NCBI GenBank assembly: GCA_016185065.1
Contig: JACPOL010000010.1
Coordinates: 62,001-126,000, forward strand
Length of the DNA: 64,000 bases
Reading direction: 5' to 3'
Source: Chlamydiales bacterium
GTDB taxonomy: Bacteria > Chlamydiota > Chlamydiia > Chlamydiales > Rhabdochlamydiaceae
The notes under the pieces are model-generated. The model did not search any database, was not told where the DNA came from, and saw only the letters and a list, made by a program, of their open reading frames with translations. Each line of letters begins with the position of its first letter. Position 1 is the first letter of the stretch. Shown piece by piece: positions 1-7,333 of this stretch. Position numbers and translations under genes: made by a program.

Positions 1-268
1 GATTCGCTATGCCTATCCCGAAAAAAAGGGAGAAGTGGTGCTTACTTGCAAGCTCTACCCAGAGGAAAAAATTCAATTTATCGTCCGGGATCAAGGTCGC
101 GCTTTCAATCCTCTTCTTCAAAAACCAGCGGTTGATCTGCTTGAAGAGCTACATGAGAGAAAAGAGGGTGGGCTTGGAATCTTTTTCGCAGAACAGCTGA
201 TGGATGAGATTGCCTATGAGCGCCTCGAGCCCTTTAACCATCTCTTCCTCACAAAATTCTTAAATTAA
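1..268 (+). CDS. rsbW: Anti-sigma factor / serine kinase (RsbW family), C-terminal part
   Basis: The reading frame is open from the first base of the window and ends with TAA at 266-268, so only the C-terminal ~88 residues are present. The fragment reads IRYAYPEKKGEV, then a VRDQGRAFNP segment and GGLGIFFAEQLMDE. These match the N-box, the DxG-type G1 box and the GGxGL box of GHKL/HATPase_c_2 anti-sigma factors. Such proteins bind a sigma factor or anti-anti-sigma factor and phosphorylate the latter. In C. trachomatis rsbW (CT549) lies near dacF, and dacF is downstream here too, separated by extra genes. The N terminus and start are outside the window. Confidence 0.8.
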   Translation, partial: IRYAYPEKKGEVVLTCKLYPEEKIQFIVRDQGRAFNPLLQKPAVDLLEELHERKEGGLGIFFAEQLMDEIAYERLEPFNHLFLTKFLN

Positions 269-273
269 CCCCC

Positions 274-288
274 TTTCGAAAGAGGTCT
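274..288. repeat. 15-base copy of a palindromic element arm
   Basis: The word TTTCGAAAGAGGTCT just after the rsbW stop is identical to the right arm of the long hairpin at 58229-58324 (58310-58324). No second arm is found here, so this is either a truncated copy of the same intergenic element or a short shared insertion footprint. It lies between two genes converging on this point and may serve as part of a terminator. Confidence 0.5.
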
Positions 289-292
289 ATTC

Positions 293-580
293 TTAGCGGT
301 GTCCACCGCCATGACCACCATGCCCGCCGCCGCCGCCGTGGCCGCCTTGTCTATGGTGCTCTCCGCCGTGATGTCCTTCGCCATGGTGTCCATCATGATG
401 GTCATCGCCATGTCTGTTGTGACGATAGTTGTGGTAATAGTAGTCGTCATCATAGTCGTAGTAATAATACCTACCACCATATCCGCCATATCCCCCGCCG
501 CACCCCGTAAGGAGCAGGCCTGAAAGAGCAGACACTAAGATTCCAAGAGATGCGAATCTAAAAAACACCCATAATAGCAT
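293..580 (-). CDS. Small His/Gly-rich lipoprotein
   Basis: This 95-residue protein has a hydrophobic signal segment ending in a lipobox, LTGC, with Cys27 as the predicted lipidated residue. The mature part is low-complexity: first Gly/Tyr-rich, then Asp/Tyr-rich, then a C-terminal tract of repeated His and Gly (HH, GH and GGH units). The composition suggests metal binding at the cell surface or periplasm, but no family is recognised and this is inference. It faces the rsbW tail and is divergent from the methyltransferase-like gene at 643. Lnt, the last enzyme of lipoprotein maturation, is also encoded in this window. Confidence 0.65.
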   Translation of the reverse strand: MLLWVFFRFASLGILVSALSGLLLTGCGGGYGGYGGRYYYYDYDDDYYYHNYRHNRHGDDHHDGHHGEGHHGGEHHRQGGHGGGGGHGGHGGGHR

Positions 581-642
581 AAAAATTCTGGGGTAAAAAG
601 TTCTGTCTTCGTAAAGTTTTGTATTTAAAATCGAGGTATCAC

Positions 643-1332
643 ATGTTTGGCGTCAATTTGTCAATGTTCTCTCTGAGATCTGTCCTGAGTATCGCCCTAC
701 TTATGGCTCTCTTTGTTCCTTCGATAGAAGCAGCTCATAAACGGAAGCCACAAAAAAGCAGATCTGTTGAACACTTCTTAGCGGGGAGGATACCGATAGG
801 AGATAAGAGACATGACACGCTTGCCTTTGCAATGCAGCTTATGCAGAGGAGAGGAGCCACAACGATTATTGAAACAGGAACATCGCGACTCGGAGCCAGC
901 AATCCTTTGGGCGATGGCTGTTTTACAATCATTGTAGGAGACTATGTCAGAGAGATGGGAGGAGTGCTCTACTCTGTAGATATCGATCCACAAGCCATTG
1001 CCACTTGCGCCGCGGCACTCGGGCACTCTCGTAATTATGTACAGCTTTTCACTCAAGACTCTGTGGCATTTCTCGAAAATTTTAAAGATCCGATCGATTT
1101 TCTTTATTTGGACAGTTACGATTATGTCCTTGATAATCCCAATCCTTCGCAAGAGCATCATCTCAACGAGATCATCGCTGCTTATCCTAAACTTACTCGA
1201 AAGAGCGTCGTGATGATTGATGATTGCGGCCTGCCCGGTGGAGGCAAAGGAAAGCTTGCCATCGAGTTTCTTGTAAGCCGTGGATGGAAGATCTTGATGA
1301 ATGGCTACCAAGTCATCCTTTCTCAAGAATGA
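643..1332 (+). CDS. Class I SAM-dependent methyltransferase-like protein with signal peptide
   Basis: The protein is about 229 residues. The chosen ATG at 643 has a GAGG-type ribosome site about seven bases upstream; a TTG at 619 and an ATG at 664 are alternatives. The N terminus carries a hydrophobic signal segment (SVLSIALLMALFVPSIEA). The rest resembles the Methyltransf_24/class I fold: IIETGTSRLGAS is motif I-like, LYSVDIDPQAI is motif II-like with an acidic residue for SAM, and DFLYLDSYD and VVMIDD follow. A signal peptide on a SAM enzyme is odd because SAM is cytosolic; it may act in the host compartment or have lost catalysis. The stop codon abuts that of the next gene, which runs the opposite way. 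Confidence 0.6.
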   Translation: MFGVNLSMFSLRSVLSIALLMALFVPSIEAAHKRKPQKSRSVEHFLAGRIPIGDKRHDTLAFAMQLMQRRGATTIIETGTSRLGASNPLGDGCFTIIVGDYVREMGGVLYSVDIDPQAIATCAAALGHSRNYVQLFTQDSVAFLENFKDPIDFLYLDSYDYVLDNPNPSQEHHLNEIIAAYPKLTRKSVVMIDDCGLPGGGKGKLAIEFLVSRGWKILMNGYQVILSQE

Positions 1333-2343
1333 TCAAGTATGTCCTCGGTAATAGAAGAAGTGGATGGGCTGTTGAACTCCATTAGGAGGTTCAAAGGTTA
1401 GAACGTAGTCGTGACGCTTTTGTTTGCGTTTGTGTTTTTTAATGATTTTGTTGTGATGAACGTGGCCTTTCCAACCTTTAAAGGGATCCTGTCCAATGAT
1501 CGCTGTAAGGACAAACTCTTCTGGAAAACAGGAGAGAAATGGTGTCCCCATAGAAACCAGCTCATAGTATGAGCGAATGAGCCTCTGTGCTAGCTCGGTA
1601 TCCATCTTAAGGCCAAAAACGAGTGTGCGAACATAGGTTGTGTGGAAAACATCCACGCCTGTCTGTTCTTGTAGAACTTTTCGTGTAAATGGAAGAATAT
1701 AGCGATTATTTTGAGAGATATCTTCTTCAAAAAGAAAGGCTCCATGGGATTCTATTATTTGAAATAGGAGATCTGGATTTCTTAGAGGTAGCATTGTGGA
1801 GTCGATCCATAGAACACTCGAAAAGCCTAGTTGATAGGCTTCTAACATAGTAAAAATTTTAAAGCAGTAGGGGACCCCAGCGTACTGAATCTCTTGTCCC
1901 GTGGGATTGGGGAATCCGCCTGCACGAAAATAGAAATATCCATTGAATCCGGTTTTTTCTAAGGCTTTAGCAAGTGACGTGACAAGGTTATAGTAGTTGC
2001 TGTCATAAGAAATACAACAGACGACACATCGACCCCCTCCTCGACCAATCTTAATGAGATCAGTAGTGGGTAAATGTCCCTGCTCGGGTTTAATCAGGGT
2101 CTGTCTCAATCCTTTGGTGCATCGATAGAAAAAATCTTGATAAGTAACATCTCCTTGAGACTTATACTCTTCATATAGCTCATCAATAAGCGGTTTTAAA
2201 TCGATCGTTCTGAGCTGGGTTTGAACGTCTACGTAATCCTCGCGAGTTAATTCGAGCTTTGTTGGAAAATTTATTTGGAAAGGGCTCTCCGCGCCCAGGC
2301 TGGACAAGAGAGACAAAAGAAAAAGTAAAAAAGAAGATTTCAT
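1333..2343 (-). CDS. Exported glycosyltransferase-like protein
   Basis: The product is 336 residues and begins with a signal peptide (MKSSFLLFLLSLLSSLGAES). The central region contains GGRCVVCCISYDSNYY, then SVLWIDSTMLPLRNP, which looks like the strand plus D-x-D/D-x-T metal-site region of GT-A-type transferases, and FLFEEDISQNNR. The tail is strongly basic (KIIKKHKRKQKRH). I cannot name a family with certainty; glycosyltransferase is inferred from the WIDS motif and its context. It converges with the methyltransferase-like gene, the two stops touching at 1332/1333. Both products are predicted to be exported. Confidence 0.5.
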   Translation of the reverse strand: MKSSFLLFLLSLLSSLGAESPFQINFPTKLELTREDYVDVQTQLRTIDLKPLIDELYEEYKSQGDVTYQDFFYRCTKGLRQTLIKPEQGHLPTTDLIKIGRGGGRCVVCCISYDSNYYNLVTSLAKALEKTGFNGYFYFRAGGFPNPTGQEIQYAGVPYCFKIFTMLEAYQLGFSSVLWIDSTMLPLRNPDLLFQIIESHGAFLFEEDISQNNRYILPFTRKVLQEQTGVDVFHTTYVRTLVFGLKMDTELAQRLIRSYYELVSMGTPFLSCFPEEFVLTAIIGQDPFKGWKGHVHHNKIIKKHKRKQKRHDYVLTFEPPNGVQQPIHFFYYRGHT

Positions 2344-2381
2344 ACGTTAATTTTTTACAGTTTTTCAAGATTTTTGACTAC

Positions 2382-2544
2382 GAACCTATCTCAATAAAAT
2401 ATTCCTTCGATATTTCGGGGCTTTTGGACAGATTTTTAAAATTTTTCCTCGGCTGTAGTTTTTGCGACACTGCCTCGGAAAAATTAAAAAAATCTGTCTC
2501 AAAATCTCCCAAAATCTCATTGGGAATTTTATTGAGATAGGTTC
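2382..2544. repeat. Long imperfect palindrome (intergenic hairpin element)
   Basis: The outer arms GAACCTATCTCAATAAAAT (2382-2400) and its complement ending at 2544 match perfectly over 19 bases. Inside them a second pair of arms, an ACAGATTTTTAAAATTT-type sequence followed by CCTCGG and its near-complement, continues the stem. The apex lies near 2455-2470. The whole 163-base unit folds back on itself. It lies between two divergently placed genes and has no coding frame. It resembles in form, not sequence, the elements at 9567, 40175 and 58229. Confidence 0.7.
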
Positions 2545-2620
2545 ATAGCTCCTAAATAGGGTGCTTTAATAGATGGGGTCTGATAAATTCTACCGATATT
2601 CATTACCCAAGAAGATACAA

Positions 2621-3916
2621 ATGGAATTTAAAGATCTAGTTTCGAATTTAGAAGTTCTTAAAGCTATAGAAGAATTAGGGCATAAACAACCCACACCGAT
2701 CCAGGAGCAGGCGATTCCTGAAATCATGAAAGGAACCGATATTCGCGGTTCCGCTCAAACTGGAACGGGAAAGACAGCAGCTTTTCTTCTTCCTGTACTT
2801 ATGCGTCTGGCAGTTCCTTCGGCTCTTCCTGGGAAAGGACCCCGTGCGCTTATTCTGGTTCCAACACGCGAGCTCGCAGCGCAGGTGGCAAATGAAGCCA
2901 AAAAATATAGCAAGTACCTCTCTCGTGCAAAGACTGTCTGCATCTACGGCGGAACTCCCTATCCTCCCCAATATCGTGAACTCTCCCGCCCGTTCGATAT
3001 TCTGATCGCAACGCCAGGTAGACTCATCGACCACTTTGAGCAAAAACGCATCGATTTCTCTCGCGTAGAGATGTTCATCTTAGATGAAGCTGACCGCATG
3101 TTAGACATGGGATTTATCGAACCGGTTGAGATGATCGCTGCAGCGCTCCCAGCTACTAGACAGACACTCCTCTTCTCTGCGACTCTTAAAGGAAGCGTAA
3201 TGAACCTCTCCAGACGCCTTCTGAAAGATCCAGTTGAGATCTGCATTGAAGCTATGCAAGCCAATCACGAGAATATCGATCAAGTGATGCTAAGCGTCGA
3301 CAGCCTCGACCACAAGTACCGCCTCCTAGAGCACATGTTAAAAGATCCTAAGGTGAGCCAAGCTGTCGTCTTTACAGCGACCAAACACCAAGCGGATCAG
3401 CTAGCGAATAAACTCTCTCAGACTGGTCTTCCAGTAGCCGCTCTCCATGGTGGCATGAAGCAGCGTCAGAGAACAAATACGATCATGCAACTCAGACGCA
3501 ATCAAGTGAGCATTCTGATTGCTACAGACGTTGCAGCTAGAGGTATCGATATTCCTACAATTAGCCACGTCTTTAATTTCGACCTGCCGAATGGCATCGA
3601 AGATTACGTTCACCGTATTGGCAGAACAGGAAGAGCCGGCGCTTTAGGTACGGCATTCTCTTTTGTGAAGCCAAACGAGTTCTCTTTCATCAAGCGCGTT
3701 GAGCGTTACACGGGACAGAAGATCCGCACTCAGGTGACTCCAGGCTTTGAACCGCGCGAAAGACAACCTCAGCGCGAGCCATCGTCTGACAGGCCTAACT
3801 CTCCTTACCGCCAAAACAACAAGCGCCCCTTCAAACCGGCAGGAGCAGGTGGTCCCTTCAAGCCAGCAGGAGCAAGAAGAGACAACAACCGCTTCGCCCG
3901 CAAGCGCCCCCGCTAA
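2621..3916 (+). CDS. ATP-dependent DEAD-box RNA helicase, RhlE-like
   Basis: The protein unwinds short RNA duplexes, typically in ribosome assembly or mRNA turnover. The two RecA-like domains carry the expected motifs in order: PTPIQ (Q motif), AQTGTGKT (motif I), PTRELA, TPGR, DEAD, SAT, then the C-terminal-lobe ARGIDIP and HRIGRTGRAG. The tail is Arg/Pro/Gln-rich with two KPAGAGG-like units, typical of RNA-binding extensions. I chose ATG 2621 because MEFKDL matches the usual start of the family; an upstream in-frame ATG at 2573 would add 16 residues with no obvious homology. A strong terminator follows directly. Confidence 0.9.
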   Translation: MEFKDLVSNLEVLKAIEELGHKQPTPIQEQAIPEIMKGTDIRGSAQTGTGKTAAFLLPVLMRLAVPSALPGKGPRALILVPTRELAAQVANEAKKYSKYLSRAKTVCIYGGTPYPPQYRELSRPFDILIATPGRLIDHFEQKRIDFSRVEMFILDEADRMLDMGFIEPVEMIAAALPATRQTLLFSATLKGSVMNLSRRLLKDPVEICIEAMQANHENIDQVMLSVDSLDHKYRLLEHMLKDPKVSQAVVFTATKHQADQLANKLSQTGLPVAALHGGMKQRQRTNTIMQLRRNQVSILIATDVAARGIDIPTISHVFNFDLPNGIEDYVHRIGRTGRAGALGTAFSFVKPNEFSFIKRVERYTGQKIRTQVTPGFEPRERQPQREPSSDRPNSPYRQNNKRPFKPAGAGGPFKPAGARRDNNRFARKRPR

Positions 3917-3922
3917 CCCCTC

Positions 3923-3948
3923 GCAGTTTTCCTCTCCAGGAAAACTGC
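3923..3948 (+). terminator. Hairpin terminator of the helicase gene
   Basis: There is a perfect 11-bp stem, GCAGTTTTCCT / AGGAAAACTGC, with a CTCC loop, six bases after the helicase stop. A T-rich stretch (TTTCATTTTTTATTG) follows. The position and shape fit an intrinsic terminator. Confidence 0.8.
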
Positions 3949-3985
3949 ATTTCATTTTTTATTGAAACTTTAGCGAAAGCTAACG

Positions 3986-4501
3986 ATAGACATGTCGGTG
4001 GTCCAGGAGAAGTGCTTTTAGCCTTCTCTCGGGGACCCCCAGCTGCCCCTTTGGGCCTAACTATGGCTTTGATCAACGCTCACTGACGTGAGCTATCGCG
4101 TCTCGGGTTGCTCGCCGTGCGGAGCACTGCTCTTCGCAACTTCGACGCAATTGCTCTTTGCCCTAGCGGCCACGGCCTGCGCCTTACTGCGTGGCGCAGA
4201 AGTGATGCGGCTTCGCCGCAATGAAGAGAGAGACTGAAGAAAGAGGTTTTTACTCTTTTTAACTACAACTGCGACTGGACGCGAAAGGGACCCACGACGA
4301 AGGAAGTGGGATGAGCGCCTCGAGCAGCCGATCGATTCAGATCGCACAGCAAAATCGCACCCACAGGAGAAGCGCGGCGAGCGCGTCAGGGGTCGTACAG
4401 AGGTACGCCCCTTCTCCGAGGACGCGATTTGGCAAAGCGAGGTGAAGCGCAAGGTGGTCGCGGGAGGTGTGGCGCAAGCGCACACCATCCGACATGTCTA
4501 T
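3986..4501. ncRNA. Candidate large structured non-coding RNA or TIR-bounded element
   Basis: The 516-base segment is bounded by a perfect 13-bp inverted repeat (ATAGACATGTCGG at 3986-3998; complement at 4489-4501). Two further long-range helices nest inside it: 4095-4106 with 4416-4428 (one bulge), and 4110-4120 with 4372-4382 (11 pairs including one G-U). Local hairpins lie between them, for example GCTCAC/GTGAGC, CTGCGCC/GGCGCAG and TGCGGC-TTC-GCCGCA. It looks richer in G and C than its flanks and has no convincing coding frame. I found no tmRNA, RNase P or SRP RNA signatures. Strand is undetermined, and a MITE-like mobile element is the main alternative. Confidence 0.5.
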
Positions 4502-4532
4502 TCAACTAATCAGAAAACATTCAAAATACGCG

Positions 4533-4554
4533 GAGTTTTCCGTTAGGAAAACTC
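4533..4554 (-). terminator. Hairpin after the minus-strand hypothetical gene
   Basis: A perfect 9-bp stem, GAGTTTTCC / GGAAAACTC, with a GTTA loop lies nine bases beyond the stop of the gene at 4563-4994. No clear U run follows on that strand, so termination is only likely. Its core (GTTTTCC/GGAAAAC) resembles the helicase terminator on the other side of the structured element. Confidence 0.45.
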
Positions 4555-4562
4555 ACTGAGGG

Positions 4563-4994
4563 TTACTGTTTTTTGCCGATGGCGGCGATGGTGGCTTCGG
4601 TGTCGATGACGTCGGTGAGGAAGTGCTGTAGAACTTTCAGGATGTATTTAGGGGAGTTGTAGACGCCTGTCGTCGAAAAAACGAGTTCTAGGTGGGGCTT
4701 ATTTGCATTAAGAAGAGCAATAAAGGTAAGCGTCGAGGGAGCAGCCTCTTCCGATTTAGGAACGATCCAGATGGCGAACTGCTCATTGAAAAGGGTGATC
4801 TTGTCCGGCGTTTCGATTACATGAAAGAAGTTGCTTAAGTTTTCTGGGGTCCCCTGTTCAAGATGGTTGTTGTTCAACAGGCCCAGCTCGTTCAAAAGAC
4901 CGATGTTTACAGAAATAATGCCATCCGGCACCCACTTCTGTAGATTTTGAGTAAACTCCAAGAATGACTCTTCTAACTTGATCGGATTGATCAT
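4563..4994 (-). CDS. Conserved hypothetical protein (CT550-like position)
   Basis: The 143-residue protein has no signal peptide or membrane segment and is mildly acidic. It alternates amphipathic stretches (LEESFLEFTQNLQKWVPDG, LTFIALLNANKPHLELVF). An AAGGGG ribosome site precedes its ATG. I do not recognise a domain. In C. trachomatis a small hypothetical gene, CT550, lies between rsbW and dacF; this gene is in the equivalent place next to dacF, which suggests orthology but does not prove it. The size, acidity and alpha/beta pattern are also compatible with a type III secretion chaperone. That is speculation. Confidence 0.6.
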   Translation of the reverse strand: MINPIKLEESFLEFTQNLQKWVPDGIISVNIGLLNELGLLNNNHLEQGTPENLSNFFHVIETPDKITLFNEQFAIWIVPKSEEAAPSTLTFIALLNANKPHLELVFSTTGVYNSPKYILKVLQHFLTDVIDTEATIAAIGKKQ

Positions 4995-5129
4995 TGTATA
5001 CCCCTTGGCCGAGGAGAAAAATCCTCTCCCCCGGTTTTTTTAGTTTATCTTTCAAAAATCTACTTGTCAACCCCAATCGTCATGAACTGATTGCCTCTTT
5101 TCAGAACTTCAGCTATTTTTCTCTCTAGG

Positions 5130-5158
5130 TTGTGATAACTCGACCTCCGATGTAATAT
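5130..5158 (+). promoter_or_regulatory. Candidate promoter of dacF
   Basis: TTGTGA (5130-5135) and TAATAT (5153-5158) are separated by 17 bases and lie 28 bases before the dacF ATG. Each hexamer matches the sigma-70-type consensus at four of six positions. TATACT overlaps the -10 region and is an alternative. Confidence 0.4.
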
Positions 5159-5185
5159 ACTAATAGTCAACAACTTAGTTTAAAA

Positions 5186-6517
5186 ATGAAACGCGTACGC
5201 CATCTCGCCTCCCTTTTTCTCCTAACCCCCTGCCTCCTCTTTTCCGAACAGCAGCCAGCTCAAGAGCTTCTAAAACCGAAAGTTCGGCTTTTAAAGTCCG
5301 ATATTTCAGCTCCTTACGCCATATTAATGGATGCCGAGACGGGAAGGGTCTTGTACGCAAAAAACGCGCATACACCCGCATTTCCAGCGAGCACAACAAA
5401 GGTAGCAACAGCTATCTATGCGCTATCTAAGAAAGCTCAGGATTTAAATAAACTCATCACCGTATCTTCCGATGCCGTCGGCTGTGTTGCCCCCTCTGTT
5501 AGAAGAACGAAACATGCGCCCTATAGATTAGAGTATGGCGGCACACACATGGGCTTAAAAGTCGATGAGCAGGTACCACTCAGAGACCTGCTCTATGGGA
5601 TGATGCTAATTTCAGGTAATGATGCTGCCAATGTCATTGCAGAATATGTCTCGGGGAGCATTCCCGCTTTCATAAGTGAGATGAATGCTTTTCTCCGTGC
5701 AAACGGCTGTCTTCAGACCACCTACTACAATCCTCACGGCCTTCCTACCAACGATCATAAAACAACGGCCTACGATCTTGCCAAGATGACTCAGGTTGGG
5801 ATGAGAAATCCTCTTTTTAGGGAGATAGTAAAAACAGTCCGCTACACCAAGCCTGCGACCAATAAGCAGCCAGAAACGATCTTCGTGCAAACCAACGCCC
5901 TGCTTCGTTCGGGTGCTCATTTCTATCCCAAAGCAATTGGTGTAAAAACAGGATATACACAAAGCGCAGGCCACAATATTGTCGCCGCTGCCTCCGACGA
6001 GAATCGCTCTCTCATTGCCGTTCTAATGACATGCGAAGACTATCATCAGCGTTTTAAAGATGTGACCGCACTCTTTGAAGCCGCTTTTAATGAGAAGAAG
6101 GTCTCTAGAACAGTTTTTGCAAAAGGATTCGATCCTCTCACGATGAAGGTGAAGGGGGCAAGTACTCTTCTGAAGGCTGCGCTTGCAGAAGATTTTGTGC
6201 TCCAATACTACCCTTCCGAAGAGCCGAATATAAAAGCCTCTGTTCGATGGAAGGAGCTCTCTCTGCCCATCGAGAAGGGAGATGTGGTAGGGGAGATCCA
6301 GCTTATCGACAGCGAAGTGGGAAAGGTGTTGAAGAGCGCACCTATCTATGCTTCAGACGCGCTGAATAAAACGTTCGTCTATCAGATCATGGAGTGTCTG
6401 CAGGAGTGCAAGCAGATTCTAGGACACAAGATCTCAATCATCATTCTAGTTGCTCTCGCCTTCAGTTATCTAATCTGGCAGTTTACCCGTAGATCTAGAA
6501 AGTTCATTAAAGAGTAG
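5186..6517 (+). CDS. dacF: D-alanyl-D-alanine carboxypeptidase (low-molecular-weight PBP)
   Basis: This serine peptidase (S11 family) trims the terminal D-Ala of peptidoglycan pentapeptides in the periplasm. It begins with a signal peptide (HLASLFLLTPCLLFS). The three penicillin-binding motifs are present: S69-T-T-K72, S143-G-N145 and K254-T-G256. A C-terminal domain follows, then a single transmembrane helix near residues 415-435 with a basic tail, which anchors the enzyme instead of the amphipathic helix of many relatives. Chlamydiae make only a small amount of peptidoglycan at the division site, so this enzyme is probably part of division. Its 3' end overlaps the convergent rsmA by 48 bp. 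Confidence 0.9.
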   Translation: MKRVRHLASLFLLTPCLLFSEQQPAQELLKPKVRLLKSDISAPYAILMDAETGRVLYAKNAHTPAFPASTTKVATAIYALSKKAQDLNKLITVSSDAVGCVAPSVRRTKHAPYRLEYGGTHMGLKVDEQVPLRDLLYGMMLISGNDAANVIAEYVSGSIPAFISEMNAFLRANGCLQTTYYNPHGLPTNDHKTTAYDLAKMTQVGMRNPLFREIVKTVRYTKPATNKQPETIFVQTNALLRSGAHFYPKAIGVKTGYTQSAGHNIVAAASDENRSLIAVLMTCEDYHQRFKDVTALFEAAFNEKKVSRTVFAKGFDPLTMKVKGASTLLKAALAEDFVLQYYPSEEPNIKASVRWKELSLPIEKGDVVGEIQLIDSEVGKVLKSAPIYASDALNKTFVYQIMECLQECKQILGHKISIIILVALAFSYLIWQFTRRSRKFIKE

Positions 6518-7333
6518 AAGAAACTGATCTAGCGATAGCTCTTCGGGTCTCGCTTCTTCTATGTTGAGTTTTGCCAGGCAGGAGGCGATTACCTCTTTGC
6601 TGTAGAGCTCTTTAAGGGATGAGCGCAGCATCTTTCTTCTGTGCTGGAATGCTGTGCGCGTTATTTTAAAGAAGGCCTCCTCTTTTTCAAGGGGGAGGGG
6701 AGGCTCCTTTAAATTCATGGTAACGACAGCAGAATGAACCTTTGGCTGGGGAAAAAAGCAGGTGGGAGGAACGGTGAAACAGTAGTGAGGAGAGCAGTAG
6801 AACTGTGTAAAGAGGGAGAGGCTGCTGTAATCGGAAGAGCCCTGCTTAGCGCAAATTCGAAGAGCAACTTCGCGCTGGACCATGATTGTAATTGACTCGA
6901 TCCAGGCGTGGAGAGGAAGCAGCTTTAGCGCGATAGGTGTGGTAATATGATAGGGGAGATTGGAGACAACTTTTACCTTTTTGCCCCCTTTACACTTCTC
7001 TTGTAGAAACTTCTCGATGGGAAAATCGAGAATATCCTCTTTAAATACAGAGAGAGTACCCGGCTCCTTTTCAAGGCGCATTAGAGCATCTGCAAACCCA
7101 GGATCTTTCTCCACTGCAGCAACGGAGCAGCCCTGAGCGAGAAGCGCCTCGGTGAGTGCCCCAGGACCGGGTCCAATTTCTAGGATGAGATCTCCCTTTT
7201 CAGCTCCTGCGGCATGCACGATTTTTCGTATGATGTTCCCATCAACCAGAAAATTCTGAGACCATTTTTTCTGAGGACGCATTCCCATCTCTTGGAGAAA
7301 ATGCATCAGATAGGAGGGGCGGGAGAGGCTCAT
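6470..7333 (-). CDS. rsmA: 16S rRNA (A1518/A1519) dimethyltransferase
   Basis: RsmA/KsgA dimethylates two adjacent adenosines in the terminal helix of 16S rRNA during 30S maturation. The 287-residue protein has QNFLVD near residue 26, the SAM loop EIGPGPG (GxGxG at 54-58), the catalytic NLPY motif at 125-128, and the C-terminal FxHRRKMLR segment typical of the family. It is the last gene of a minus-strand operon rsmB-surA-rsmA. Its ATG overlaps the surA-like stop by four bases (ATGA), indicating translational coupling. In C. trachomatis this gene (CT354) is likewise next to a surA-like gene. Confidence 0.93.
   Translation of the reverse strand: MSLSRPSYLMHFLQEMGMRPQKKWSQNFLVDGNIIRKIVHAAGAEKGDLILEIGPGPGALTEALLAQGCSVAAVEKDPGFADALMRLEKEPGTLSVFKEDILDFPIEKFLQEKCKGGKKVKVVSNLPYHITTPIALKLLPLHAWIESITIMVQREVALRICAKQGSSDYSSLSLFTQFYCSPHYCFTVPPTCFFPQPKVHSAVVTMNLKEPPLPLEKEEAFFKITRTAFQHRRKMLRSSLKELYSKEVIASCLAKLNIEEARPEELSLDQFLLLFNELSRSTGKLPD

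Noticed and set aside
778..1326. 182-codon minus-strand ORF
   Set aside because: It is a shadow of the methyltransferase-like gene on the other strand, which has the better domain and signal-peptide evidence.
4093..4488. 131-codon minus-strand ORF inside the structured element
   Set aside because: Composition is Ser/Arg/Pro/Cys-rich with no domain or ribosome site, as expected from GC-rich palindromic DNA. The base-pairing pattern explains the segment better.
3986..4501. tmRNA, RNase P RNA or SRP RNA
   Set aside because: No tRNA-like ends or TTCGA-type T arm, no GAGGAAAGTC or ACAGAA boxes, and no SRP Alu/S-domain signature on either strand.
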